This document shows, in pieces, positions 1 through 9,608 of a stretch of 64,000 nucleotides of DNA. The translations under genes were made by a program, and so were the position numbers. The stretch spans positions 137,001 through 201,000 of the forward strand of contig NZ_CP032684.1 in the NCBI RefSeq assembly GCF_003627795.1. The letters run 5' to 3'. The notes under the pieces are model-generated. The model was given only the letters and a program-made list of their open reading frames with translations, made no database searches and was not told where the DNA came from. This stretch comes from Rhizobium sp. CCGE531. Lineage in GTDB: Bacteria; Pseudomonadota; Alphaproteobacteria; Rhizobiales; Rhizobiaceae. The stretch's first letter is position 1; each line of letters opens with the position of its first letter.

Positions 1-270
1 GCGGTCGACCTGCGCTGGAGCGTGCAGCTCATCGAAACCATCTTCGATCCGCAGACCGTGATTCTGTGCGGCGGCGCGCCCCCGGCGCTGGCAAAGCGGC
101 TGATCGCCGCCATGCAGCCGCTCTTGCCCTCCAATGCCGATCGTCCCGACCGGTTGCTGCCGCGCCTGCAGCTCGGCATGACCGACCCCTGGGCCGTGGC
201 GCGCGGCGCGGCGGCCGAGCCGATCGGCCACGCCTTCGATCCGCGCTTCCAGGCGATCCTGAAATCCTGA
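1..270 (+). CDS. ROK family protein, C-terminal fragment
   Basis: Only the last 89 residues are inside the window; the start lies upstream. The segment IETIFDPQTVILCGG followed by a helix matches the C-terminal lobe of ROK proteins (sugar kinases and XylR/NagC-type repressors), where a beta strand with a GG turn lies before the last helix. The DNA-binding or kinase N-terminus is not visible, so kinase and repressor cannot be told apart. It is read toward a rhizobial dispersed repeat at 288-323. Confidence 0.6.
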   Translation, partial: AVDLRWSVQLIETIFDPQTVILCGGAPPALAKRLIAAMQPLLPSNADRPDRLLPRLQLGMTDPWAVARGAAAEPIGHAFDPRFQAILKS

Positions 271-287
271 AGTTTAGAGTGATTGCG

Positions 288-323
288 GGAAAACCGCTGC
301 GCACTTTTCCTGGAATTGCTCTA
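288..323. repeat. dispersed rhizobial 36-bp repeat, copy 1
   Basis: A 36-base block starting GGAAAACCGCT and ending GGAATTGCTCTA recurs at 59113-59148 with one base different. It lies just downstream of the ROK stop codon. From memory it belongs to a repeat common between genes in Rhizobium and relatives. No coding content. Confidence 0.75.
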
Positions 324-439
324 ATCGCGCTTAGCGACAACGCGGCCGATCGCGGAGGGATGGACCTCGAACAGGTGGATCGGCCTCGGACGCGCTCGCC
401 GACATTGGTCACTCCTAGCCATTTGTCTTCGCATTGTGC

Positions 440-877
440 TTAGCTGAGTGCTTGGGCGAGGCCGATGAGCAGCCCTTCAGGCGCACGGATGTAGCAGAGC
501 CGATACGCGTCTTTGTACTGGACGACTTCGCCTACGAGCTGCGCGCCGCGCGCGCGGAGCCTTTCAAGCGTCTCGTCGATGTCATCAACGGTGAACATGA
601 CGCGGAGGTAGCCTAGGGCGTTGACCGGGGCGTTCCGGTGATCTGCGACGACGGTCGGCGTGAGGAAGCGGGAGAACTCGAGCCGGCTGTGGCCGTCCGG
701 TGTGCGCATCATGGCAATCTCGACACGCTGATCGCCCAGTCCAGTGACACGTCCGGCCCATTCTCCTTCGATCGTGGCCCGCCCTTCGAGTTCGAGGCCG
801 AGTTCGCGAAAGAAATCAATCGTCCCTTCGAGGTCTTCGACGACGATTCCCACGTTGTCCATCCGCTTGAGCGCCAT
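440..877 (-). CDS. VOC family protein (glyoxalase/bleomycin-resistance fold)
   Basis: A 145-residue protein with one complete vicinal-oxygen-chelate domain. It opens with the usual strand MALKRMDNVGIVVEDLEGTI and the helix TIDFFRELG, and ends with the second beta-alpha-beta-beta-beta unit, YLRVMFTVDDIDETLERL, then APEGLLIGLAQ. The length suits a single-domain VOC protein acting as a dimer. The start at 877 follows GGAGATTGGAAAC; a TTG further up is less likely. Family members include lyases, dioxygenases and resistance proteins, so the substrate cannot be named. It stands alone, pointing toward the ROK gene. Confidence 0.8.
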   Translation of the reverse strand: MALKRMDNVGIVVEDLEGTIDFFRELGLELEGRATIEGEWAGRVTGLGDQRVEIAMMRTPDGHSRLEFSRFLTPTVVADHRNAPVNALGYLRVMFTVDDIDETLERLRARGAQLVGEVVQYKDAYRLCYIRAPEGLLIGLAQALS

Positions 878-1057
878 GTTTCCAATCTCCAAGGTTTCAA
901 TCTACAGGGTGTCGCCCAGTCCAACAACGGGCGCGCTTGAGGTCTCCTCAACACCGGCGGCCATCCGGGGCCTGGTTCGCCGCTATCCACATCAGAAGCT
1001 CGAATCATGAACCGCCTCAAGCCACCACCCTGTTTTTCAAACGGTGGCCAAGCACTT

Positions 1058-1393
1058 TTAGGGATGGCGCGGGCTGGCGCCGAGGCGCGCAAGCACCTTG
1101 TTCGGAATGCCGTAGCGCTGGATGATATCGCGGCTGTTGCGCAGGCCGCAGATCTCGCGGTGGATGAACATTCCCCAGACGGCTTCAGCGGCGGCATCCA
1201 CCAGCCGCTCGTGTTCCACCCCCTGCTTGCCCTTGGCCTCGCCCTCCTGCAGCGCGGCAAGTGCTGCCTCCACCTTCATGCCGTGGTGGCCGAGCGAGCT
1301 CGCTCGTTCCGACATCATCTCATATTCGAGGATACCGAGGCCGGTCTCCTTCGTTTGCGATGGATTGAAATTGCGCGGCGGGCGAACTGTCAT
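1058..1393 (-). CDS. small conserved rhizobial protein (possibly DUF6665)
   Basis: A 111-residue soluble protein without signal peptide or membrane segment. It looks helical, with the segment GLGILEYEMMSERASSLG and a basic C-terminus. I recall similar short proteins in Rhizobium annotated as DUF6665, but could not check this. Start ATG 1393 follows GCGGAGCCCGAT, a usable ribosome-binding site. Neighbours (VOC gene on the same strand, ogt divergent) give no functional hint. Function unknown. Confidence 0.6.
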   Translation of the reverse strand: MTVRPPRNFNPSQTKETGLGILEYEMMSERASSLGHHGMKVEAALAALQEGEAKGKQGVEHERLVDAAAEAVWGMFIHREICGLRNSRDIIQRYGIPNKVLARLGASPRHP

Positions 1394-1646
1394 ATCGGGC
1401 TCCGCATGCTGAATGATCGGTTCTATCTCGTTTTACACAATTCCAGCCCGTTTCCCAAGCGCGACCGTGCCGTTTGCGTCATCTTGGGGCTGCCAGCTTG
1501 AATCCGGAAATGCCGGGATTTCGCTGCCCGCTGTCTGTTTTCGGGTGGCTGGAGAGCCTCATTTGAGGTCCAATACGGACATCAGCGCTTTATTAGAGGC
1601 AATCTCGCCCTATGCCATGAGCGCAATTCAAGGAAAGGATATCGGC

Positions 1647-2180
1647 ATGACCAAAGCTCCGAAAAATGCAGAAAAGCAGTATGTCTATCGGATCGTGAAT
1701 TCGCCTGTCGGTGCATTGAAGCTCGTCGGCAGCGATGATGGGCTTGCCGCGATCCTCTGGGACAATGATCGGCCAGGCCGCGTGCCGCTGCTGATCGTGG
1801 CCGAGGACGACAGCCATCCAGTCCTGCTGGAGGCAGAGCGGCAGCTGCGCGAATATTTCGCCGGTAAACGGCAGGCCTTCGATTTGCCGCTGGACTTTGC
1901 CGGAACGGAGTTCCAGCAGAAGGTATGGCAGGCGCTGCTCGCCATCCCCTTCGGCGAGACGCGCAGCTACAGCCAGATCGCAACGGAGATCGGCTCGGCG
2001 AAGGCGATCCGTGCGGTCGGCGCTGCCAATGGCCGCAATCCCATCTCGATCATCGCGCCCTGCCACCGCGTCGTGGGCTCGGCCGGCGATCTCCGAGGGT
2101 TTGCCGGCGGTCTCGAGCGCAAGGCCTATCTGTTGCGGCTCGAAGGGGCGGATACGAAAGCATTCGATTTCGCCGCCTGA
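1647..2180 (+). CDS. ogt: methylated-DNA--[protein]-cysteine S-methyltransferase
   Basis: A 177-residue suicide repair protein that takes the alkyl group from O6-alkylguanine onto its own cysteine. The active site PCHRV is at residues 138-142 with Cys139 as acceptor. It is preceded by the helix-turn-helix that holds DNA (QKVWQALLAIPFGETRSYSQ, about 91-110) and the arginine finger in IRAVGAANGRNP. The length fits a stand-alone Ogt rather than an Ada fusion. The open frame runs further upstream, but ATG 1647 has the good site AGGAAAGGAT before it. A strong terminator follows at 2211-2242. Confidence 0.93.
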   Translation: MTKAPKNAEKQYVYRIVNSPVGALKLVGSDDGLAAILWDNDRPGRVPLLIVAEDDSHPVLLEAERQLREYFAGKRQAFDLPLDFAGTEFQQKVWQALLAIPFGETRSYSQIATEIGSAKAIRAVGAANGRNPISIIAPCHRVVGSAGDLRGFAGGLERKAYLLRLEGADTKAFDFAA

Positions 2181-2210
2181 CCTCTCGGCGATCATTCAGG
2201 TACACATGAA

Positions 2211-2242
2211 AAGGCCCATCCGGGGAACCGGATGGGCCTTTT
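2211..2242. terminator. bidirectional intrinsic terminator between ogt and the reductase fusion gene
   Basis: AAGGCCCATCCGG, loop GGAA, CCGGATGGGCCTT gives a perfect 13-bp stem, with T-rich sequence after it on the plus strand and A-rich sequence before it. It lies between two convergent genes and can serve both. Confidence 0.85.
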
Positions 2243-2275
2243 GATTCAGTGCTGACTTTGGACGGAAGACCTATC

Positions 2276-4279
2276 TCAGCCTTCGAGCCACTTCACCTGC
2301 TCCGGCGTCAGCTTGATGTCGAGCGCCGAAAGGCTGTCCTCCAGCTCGGCGACCGTGCGCGGGCCGATCAGCGGAATGACCGGGAAGGGCTGCGCGACGA
2401 CATAGGCGAGTGCGATGTGGATCGGATTGCGTCCGAGCTTCTGCGCCAGTTCGATCGCCCTGTCGCGGCGGCCGAAATTGCGGTCGGAATACCAGACGCG
2501 GACCAGTTCCTCGTCATCGCGCTTGTCGCGGCCGGCGCGGTCGGTGAAGAAGCCGCGGCCCTGGCTCGACCAGGCGAAGTTCGGGATCTGCTTGGCATTG
2601 AGCCATGCCTTCCACTCGTCGTCGGAGGCCGCGACGCACCCAGCCCAGATCGGATCGAGCATTTCCGCCAGCGAGAAGTTGTTGGAAAGGGCAGCCGGTG
2701 CCGCCTTGCTGTTCTTCTGAGCATAGGCGATGGCTTCGTCGAAGCGGGCGCGCGTCCAGTTCGAGCCGCCGAAGATGCCGCGAATGCGGCCGGCCTTCAC
2801 CTCGGCATCCATGGCATCGACGAACTCACCGACCGGCACGTCGGTATTGTCGCGATGCATGAAGTAGACGTCGACATAGTCGGTCTTCAGGCGATTAAGG
2901 GATTGGTCGAGTTGCTTGCGGATCATGTCCGGGTAGCAGAGCGGCGAATGCGCGCCCTTGCCGATCAGCACGATTTCCTCACGCGGCACGTTGCGGCTGG
3001 TGTGCCAGTCGCCAAAGATGCTTTCCGTCTTGCCGCCGCCATAGACATAGGCTGTGTCGAAGGCGTTGCCGCCGGCCTCATAGAAGGCGTCGAGCGTCAG
3101 CGAGGCGGCTGCGAAATTCGGGAAGAATTCGAAGCCGAGCGTGGCGAGCGATGCCGGCTTGGAGATGCCGGGAATGCTGCGTTTCGGGATGCTGTTGCCT
3201 TTGGTGACGGTCGCGCCGGCGATGTTCTTCGTCCGGCGTGATGCCTTCTCCACCTCGTATTCGAGGCCGATTGACGCACGCCACTGGTCGAGAACGCGGA
3301 GATTGCCGATCGAATCCGCCCAGCTAATGCCAGGATAGGCGAACTCCTTGTTTCCGGCGCGAATGGCATCGCCAGCCGCATCGACTTCGAAGGAATAGAG
3401 CCAGCGCTCTTCCTTGACCTCGATCGTCTGGGTCTCGCCGCCCTTGATCAGCTCGATCTTGCCAACGCCGCCCTTGTGGCCGGATGCGAACCAGAAGTCT
3501 GCCACTTCGATGCGGCCTTCCGAGCCGATGATGCGCAGCGTGTTGTCCTGGTTCGCCATGATCGAGCAGGAAACTTCGGCGATGATGTCGTTCGGGAATT
3601 TCAGGATGGCGGACGCCCATTCATCGACGCCGGTCTGGCCGAGATGGCCGACGCCCGAAACCTTGTCGGGATCGAGGAACGGCTTGCCGTCGACTGCACC
3701 GGCGATCAGGCGCGCCATCGAGACCGGATAGCCACCGACATCGAGAATGCCGCCGCCGGCCGTTTCATTGGCAAACAGCCGGTGTTCCGGATTTACCTTG
3801 CCCATGTTGAAGCCAAACGAGGTGCGGATGATGCGCAGATCACCGATCGCACCGCTCTTGATGAGTTCGATCAGCTTCGCCGTCTGCGGATGGACGCGAT
3901 ACATGAAGGCTTCGCCGGCGAAGACACCGGCCTTCCTGGCTTCGTAATAGATGGCCCCGGCATCGAAGGCCGAGAGAGCGATCGGCTTTTCCACAAGCAC
4001 ATGCTTTCCGGCGCGGATTGCCTTGATCGCCCATTCGGCATGGCCGGTGTGCGGCGTGGCGATGTAGACGGCGTCGATGTCCTTGTCTGCCAGCAGCGTC
4101 TCATAACCGCTAACGATACGCGCACCCGGGAAACCGTCGCCGAGACCCGGCTTGTCCGGATTGCGGCTGGCGATCGCCACCAGCTTGCCGCTGCGGGAAT
4201 GGGCGATACCATCGGCAAAAGTCTGTGCGATCCTGCCGGGGCCGATAATGCCCCAGCGGATTGAGGTCTCAGTGGTCAT
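2276..4279 (-). CDS. Gfo/Idh/MocA oxidoreductase - aldo/keto reductase fusion protein
   Basis: A 667-residue two-domain enzyme. Residues 1-340 form a Gfo/Idh/MocA dehydrogenase: Rossmann motif GIIGPGRIAQ, the EKP lysine motif in HVLVEKPIALS, and GGGILDVGGYP. About residue 365 to the end is an aldo/keto reductase: Asp and Tyr in FDTAYVYGGGKTE, Lys in LIGKGAHSP, His in YFMHRDN, so the catalytic tetrad is complete. Start ATG 4279 follows AAAGGATCGTTCC; the longer open frame upstream overlaps the ATPase gene and is rejected. It is the last gene of a sugar ABC-importer operon. Two NAD(P)-dependent oxidoreductases in one chain suggest coupled oxidation and reduction of an imported sugar or polyol. 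The substrate is unknown. Confidence 0.85.
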   Translation of the reverse strand: MTTETSIRWGIIGPGRIAQTFADGIAHSRSGKLVAIASRNPDKPGLGDGFPGARIVSGYETLLADKDIDAVYIATPHTGHAEWAIKAIRAGKHVLVEKPIALSAFDAGAIYYEARKAGVFAGEAFMYRVHPQTAKLIELIKSGAIGDLRIIRTSFGFNMGKVNPEHRLFANETAGGGILDVGGYPVSMARLIAGAVDGKPFLDPDKVSGVGHLGQTGVDEWASAILKFPNDIIAEVSCSIMANQDNTLRIIGSEGRIEVADFWFASGHKGGVGKIELIKGGETQTIEVKEERWLYSFEVDAAGDAIRAGNKEFAYPGISWADSIGNLRVLDQWRASIGLEYEVEKASRRTKNIAGATVTKGNSIPKRSIPGISKPASLATLGFEFFPNFAAASLTLDAFYEAGGNAFDTAYVYGGGKTESIFGDWHTSRNVPREEIVLIGKGAHSPLCYPDMIRKQLDQSLNRLKTDYVDVYFMHRDNTDVPVGEFVDAMDAEVKAGRIRGIFGGSNWTRARFDEAIAYAQKNSKAAPAALSNNFSLAEMLDPIWAGCVAASDDEWKAWLNAKQIPNFAWSSQGRGFFTDRAGRDKRDDEELVRVWYSDRNFGRRDRAIELAQKLGRNPIHIALAYVVAQPFPVIPLIGPRTVAELEDSLSALDIKLTPEQVKWLEG

Positions 4280-4328
4280 GGAACGATCCTTTCCTAAATC
4301 TGCATGCTGTCTTGGGAGGAGGGAGCGC

Positions 4329-5417
<1,089 letters not shown>

Positions 5418-5432
5418 ACGGATCTCCCGGAA

Positions 5433-6269
5433 TTATTTGATTGCGCCGGCGGCGATGCCGGCGATGAAGTGGCGCTGCAGGAGAACGAAGATGATGAGGA
5501 TCGGCGCCGTCAGCATGACCGCACCGGCCATGATGCCGCCCCAGGAGACCCTGGTGAGGCCGATCAGCGTTCCGAGCGCCACGGGCGCGGTCATCATTCC
5601 CGGGCGGGAGTTGATGAGCAGCGGCCAGAGATAGTTGTTCCAGGAGGCCAGGAACAGGATGATCGCGAGCGCCGCCATGGTTGGCCTTGCGAGCGGCAGG
5701 GCGATGCGCAGGAAGATCTGCCATTCCTTGACGCCCTCGACGCGGGCGGCGTCAAAGAGTTCGCCCGGCATCATCGAGAAGGCCTGGCGCATGAACAGCA
5801 CGCCGAGCGAATTGAAAAGCGGCGGCACGATCAGGGCGACCCATGAATTGGCCAGCCCGAAATCGCGCGCCACCATGATGAATTGCGGGATGACGACGAC
5901 GGAGTAGGGCAGCGTGATCGTGCCGAGGATGATGCCGATGACGCCCGAACGGCCGGCGAACTGGTAGCGCGCCAGCGCCCATCCCGCCATCGAGGTCAGC
6001 AGCACCGACAGGCAGGTATAGACGACGGCAACAACGATGGAGATCGTCATAGCGCCGATGAAGTTGGTGTCTGCCTGCAGGTTCCGGACGTTGTCCATGA
6101 AACCGGTCGACGGTGTCAGGATGATGCCGGGGCTGAAGATGCCGTAATCGGGCATGGTCGAGAAGACGAACATCATCCAGAGCGGAAACAGCCAGATGAT
6201 GGCGAGCGGCGCCAGCAGGCCGTGCAAGGCGAGCGAGCGGATCAGAGTGGATTTGGACTTCGATTTCAT
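5433..6269 (-). CDS. carbohydrate ABC transporter permease, MalG/UgpE type
   Basis: A 278-residue inner-membrane protein with six likely membrane segments, the first at residues 12-34 (LALHGLLAPLAIIWLFPLW). The EAA coupling loop is present as FDAARVEGVKEWQIFLRIALP, with the G about 100 residues before the C-terminus as usual. The reading frame stays open far upstream over the next gene. ATG 6269 is chosen because it overlaps the stop of the first permease by four bases (ATGA), a mark of translational coupling. It pairs with that permease to form the channel. Confidence 0.9.
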   Translation of the reverse strand: MKSKSKSTLIRSLALHGLLAPLAIIWLFPLWMMFVFSTMPDYGIFSPGIILTPSTGFMDNVRNLQADTNFIGAMTISIVVAVVYTCLSVLLTSMAGWALARYQFAGRSGVIGIILGTITLPYSVVVIPQFIMVARDFGLANSWVALIVPPLFNSLGVLFMRQAFSMMPGELFDAARVEGVKEWQIFLRIALPLARPTMAALAIILFLASWNNYLWPLLINSRPGMMTAPVALGTLIGLTRVSWGGIMAGAVMLTAPILIIFVLLQRHFIAGIAAGAIK

Positions 6270-7126
6270 TTCGGTTCGCGCCCCACCCAGAGATTGAGAA
6301 GAGAAATGGCCACGGCGAGCGCCGCCATCGTGTAGGCGATCGCGGAGGCATAGCCGAAGTTGGTCGACTGGAAGGCCTGGCGATAGAGCAACAGGCCGAG
6401 CGTCTCCGTCCCGCCGCCGGGGCCACCCCTGTTGGTGATCAGATATGGTTCGGCGAAGAGCTGCATGGTGCCGATGACGGATAGGACGACGCAGAACAGA
6501 ATGATCGGCTTCAACAGCGGCAGGGTGATGTGGATGAACTGCTGGAAGCGGTTGACGCGGTCGAGGGTCGCAGCCTCGTAAACATCCTCGGGGATCGATT
6601 GCAGCCCGGAAAGGATGATGATGGCGTTGTAACCCGCCCAGCGCCACGTGACGGCGATGATGATGAGCACCATTGCGGCATGCGATTCGGAAAACCACGA
6701 CACCGGTGCGAAGCCGACCGTGCCGAGCAGCTTGTTGATGACACCGAAATCGACGTTGAACATCAGGCGAAAGACGGCGGCATAGGCCACCTCTCCAACG
6801 ACGACGGGTGCGAAGAAAGCAAAGCGAAAAATGCTGCGTGCCTTCAACAGCGGTGAATTCAGCAACACCGCCATGACCGTGGCGAGCGTGATCATGACGG
6901 GTACCTGGACGATCAGGATGATCAGCGTGTTTTGAAGCGCGTTGTAGAAGGCCGGGTCGCCGAACAGCCGCCCCCAATTGAGCGACAGATTGAAGGTCCA
7001 CGGATTAACCCGGGTGTTCTGGAACGAGATCAGGAACGAATCGATGATCGGCCAGACCCAGAAAGCGGCGAACACCAGAAGATAGGGTGCAAGGAACGCA
7101 TAGGCGCTCCGGTTTCGCAACCGCAT
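6266..7126 (-). CDS. sugar ABC transporter permease, MalF/UgpA type
   Basis: A 286-residue inner-membrane protein with six predicted helices, opening with a positive N-terminus and AYAFLAPYLLVFAAFWVWP. The EAA loop is YEAATLDRVNRFQQFIHITLP. It comes first after the binding-protein gene, separated from it by 112 bases holding a strong stem-loop, and its stop overlaps the next start by ATGA. Length and pairing are typical for CUT1 systems. Confidence 0.9.
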   Translation of the reverse strand: MRLRNRSAYAFLAPYLLVFAAFWVWPIIDSFLISFQNTRVNPWTFNLSLNWGRLFGDPAFYNALQNTLIILIVQVPVMITLATVMAVLLNSPLLKARSIFRFAFFAPVVVGEVAYAAVFRLMFNVDFGVINKLLGTVGFAPVSWFSESHAAMVLIIIAVTWRWAGYNAIIILSGLQSIPEDVYEAATLDRVNRFQQFIHITLPLLKPIILFCVVLSVIGTMQLFAEPYLITNRGGPGGGTETLGLLLYRQAFQSTNFGYASAIAYTMAALAVAISLLNLWVGREPK

Positions 7127-7170
7127 GAAAGCCTTCTCCTTTATGCGCGGTGAAATGACACGTGACGTCG

Positions 7171-7201
7171 CATCCCCGCCGCCCTGAGGGCGGCGGGGAT
7201 G
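7171..7201 (-). other. intercistronic stem-loop between binding-protein and permease genes
   Basis: CATCCCCGCCGCCC, loop TGA, GGGCGGCGGGGATG makes a perfect 14-bp stem with no T-run on either strand. Position and shape resemble the stem-loops that protect the mRNA of binding-protein genes in other importer operons and so give more binding protein than permease. The role here is inferred. Confidence 0.7.
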
Positions 7202-7238
7202 CCGGGCGCGGCTTGGGATGCGCGTCCGGCAGTGTCAC

Positions 7239-8513
7239 TCATTTCGCGAGCGGCAGACCTGTCGCCGAGGCGATCTGCTGGGCTGCATCGTCGAGCGCGG
7301 CCTTGCCGTTTGGATAGCCGCCGGCGAGGTATTTCGTCTGGACGGCCTTTATGACCTCATCGGCGTCGCTGAAATACTGGGTGCCGGGGCTCGGGCGGAT
7401 CTTCGGCAGGGTTGCGAGAATATCGGCCCAGAGTTTTTGCCCGCCCCAATAGGGCTGCGGCTCGTTGACGAAGGGGTCTTTGACCGCCGTCAGCAGCGAC
7501 GGCACGAGACCGAAGGATTTCAGCATGGTCACCTGGCCTTCATTGGTGCCAAGCGTGTACTCAAGGAACTTCCAGGAGGCTTCCTTGTTTTTCGAGCTGC
7601 TGGCGATCGCCAGCGACGAGCCGCCGAGATTGGCCGCATGCTGGCCGTCGGCCGTCATGCTCGGCATCGGGTAGACGCCCCATTTGCCGGCGAGATCCGG
7701 CGAGGTGGAGCGGACGGTGCCTTCATACCAACCGCCATAGAGCTGCGACGCCACTTTGCCGGCAGTGTTCGCCTGAATTTTCTCGTTCCAGTTCGCGGCG
7801 CTCATCAAGCCCGCGTCCTTGATCTCCTTCACCTTGTCCAGGGCTTTCACACAGGCCGGCTGGTTGACGGTGATGCTCTGGCTGTCATACGAGAAATAGC
7901 CGCAGCCCTGTTCATTGGCGAGCATGCGGAACCATTCGGTGTCGCCGTTGAGATCGGCCTGCGTCATGATCACGCCCGGATTGGCGGCGGAGATCTTCTT
8001 GCCGGCGGCAATGAAATCGTCCCAGGTCTTGATCGTTGCCGGATCGACGCCGGCCTTTTCATACATATCGCGGCGATAGAACATGGTGACCGGGCCGGAA
8101 TCCCAGGGCATCGCATAGGCGGCGTCACCCACTTCGAGCTCGGCGCGCTTGAAATCCGGGAACTGCTTCTTGAGTTCGTCCTTGTAGCCGAGCTTCGTCA
8201 GATCGGTCAGGCAGTCCGGAAAGCGGTTCCAGAAGATCGATGCCTTGTGGTTTTCGATCGACATGACGTCGGGCAGGCCGTCGCCGCCGGCAGCGCATGC
8301 GGCCAGCATCTTGTCGAAGACCTGCGGGTTGCCGATGTCTTGTACATCGACCTTGATGTCCGGATATTTCTTATTGAACCCCTCGACCGTGGATTTCAGC
8401 GCCGACGCGGCGATGTTCCAGCTCCAGACGGTAATGGTGGTTTGTTCCGCAAAGGCAGAACCGGAAGCGAGTAGGGCCGCGAGGGCCGTCGCTCCAGCAA
8501 GTTTTAAACGCAT
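7239..8513 (-). CDS. extracellular carbohydrate-binding protein of ABC transporter
   Basis: A 424-residue periplasmic binding protein, first gene of the importer operon. A signal peptide fills residues 1-21 (LAGATALAALLASGSAFAEQ, cut after AFA). The mature part starts TTITVWSWNIAASALK, the usual first strand of cluster-B/SBP1 proteins, and contains the segment GDTEWFRMLANEQG and a late GGSSLAIASSSKNKEASWKF typical of the family. Start ATG 8513 follows AGGGAGGATTTTCA. A divergent AraC regulator starts 92 bp away, so the shared region probably carries the operon promoter and operator. Confidence 0.92.
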   Translation of the reverse strand: MRLKLAGATALAALLASGSAFAEQTTITVWSWNIAASALKSTVEGFNKKYPDIKVDVQDIGNPQVFDKMLAACAAGGDGLPDVMSIENHKASIFWNRFPDCLTDLTKLGYKDELKKQFPDFKRAELEVGDAAYAMPWDSGPVTMFYRRDMYEKAGVDPATIKTWDDFIAAGKKISAANPGVIMTQADLNGDTEWFRMLANEQGCGYFSYDSQSITVNQPACVKALDKVKEIKDAGLMSAANWNEKIQANTAGKVASQLYGGWYEGTVRSTSPDLAGKWGVYPMPSMTADGQHAANLGGSSLAIASSSKNKEASWKFLEYTLGTNEGQVTMLKSFGLVPSLLTAVKDPFVNEPQPYWGGQKLWADILATLPKIRPSPGTQYFSDADEVIKAVQTKYLAGGYPNGKAALDDAAQQIASATGLPLAK

Positions 8514-8605
8514 TGAAAATCCTCCCTTTTCAATTGCTGTCCGCAAGCGAACGCGCTTAAACTAGCTGTCGGTACGCTTCTGTCTCCTAAAAAGGGAACA
8601 TCGAC

Positions 8606-9547
8606 TTGGCGAAAAGTAAGGTGGGTCAACAGGCGGTTTATCAGCCGGGTGCGAGCAGCGTCGAAGGGCTGCCGACGATCCTGCAGATGTTCCACAATCA
8701 CCCATTGCCGATGGCTAAGCCGCATTGGCACGCGCAGGTGGAAGTGAACTATATCGTGCGTGGCACCGTGCACTACCGCATCGGCGATCACGAGCTTATT
8801 CTGAAAGCCGGCGAGATCTGCCTTTTCTGGGGCGGACAGCCGCATCAGCTGGATGACCTGTCCGAGGATTCGATCTATGCGGGCGCACATCTGCCGCTCG
8901 TGCATTTCTTCCGCCTGCGGCTGCCGCTCGATATTTCCGGCCGCCTCATTCGCGGGCAGGCCTTGATAAGCTCGGCGACGGATGCCGCGGACGACGAAAA
9001 TTTCGCCCGATGGCACCGTTACGTCATGTCCAATGATGGCGCCAAGGCCGAACATGCCGTTGCCGAACTTCTCCTGCGCCTGGAGCGCATTGCCTTCGAA
9101 CCCTATCGCATGGTGCCGGAGAAGCCGGGAAGCCTGGTAAACGACCAGGCTCATCCGCAATCCTCGCGCAGCCTGGCGCGGATGTGCGATTTCATCGCCG
9201 ACAATTTTCTGCATGACATCGATACGGTCGATATTGCCAAGGCGGCGCATCTCCATCCGAAATACGCCATGAACCTCTTCAAGAAATCGACCGGCATGAC
9301 ATTGGCCAAATATGTGAACCTGTTGCGCCTTTCGCGCGCCCAGGCGATGCTGATGCGCGACGGCGCCAATGTGCTGCAGGTCGCCATGGACAGCGGTTTC
9401 GGCTCGATCAGCGCCTTCAACAAATCCTTCCGCCACATTGCCGGCATGACGCCTTCCGATTTCCGCCGCGACATGCGCGTGCTCTCCGCAATCAACGTGG
9501 AAGCCATCGATTCTTCCGCACGGCGTCCGCCGCAGATTAACCGTTGA
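8606..9547 (+). CDS. AraC family transcriptional regulator
   Basis: A 313-residue regulator with an N-terminal cupin sensor (HWHAQVEVNYIVRGTVHYRIG, about residues 36-60) and a C-terminal AraC DNA-binding domain with two helix-turn-helix units. The second is VLQVAMDSGFGSISAFNKSF followed by GMTPSDFRR. Start is TTG 8606 after AAAGGGAAC. It is divergent from the binding-protein gene and followed 61 bp later by the hydroxypyruvate isomerase-like gene. It most likely senses the imported sugar and activates the importer. The ligand is unknown. Confidence 0.9.
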   Translation: MAKSKVGQQAVYQPGASSVEGLPTILQMFHNHPLPMAKPHWHAQVEVNYIVRGTVHYRIGDHELILKAGEICLFWGGQPHQLDDLSEDSIYAGAHLPLVHFFRLRLPLDISGRLIRGQALISSATDAADDENFARWHRYVMSNDGAKAEHAVAELLLRLERIAFEPYRMVPEKPGSLVNDQAHPQSSRSLARMCDFIADNFLHDIDTVDIAKAAHLHPKYAMNLFKKSTGMTLAKYVNLLRLSRAQAMLMRDGANVLQVAMDSGFGSISAFNKSFRHIAGMTPSDFRRDMRVLSAINVEAIDSSARRPPQINR

Positions 9548-9608
9548 CGCCCCTTGCGGTCGCCGCCGATCCCGCCCATTGCTGACGGGAATGTGGGAGG
9601 AGATTTCA

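Noticed and set aside
7218..8474. 418-codon plus-strand frame over the binding-protein gene
   Set aside because: Antisense to a protein with signal peptide and good ribosome-binding site; no family resemblance.
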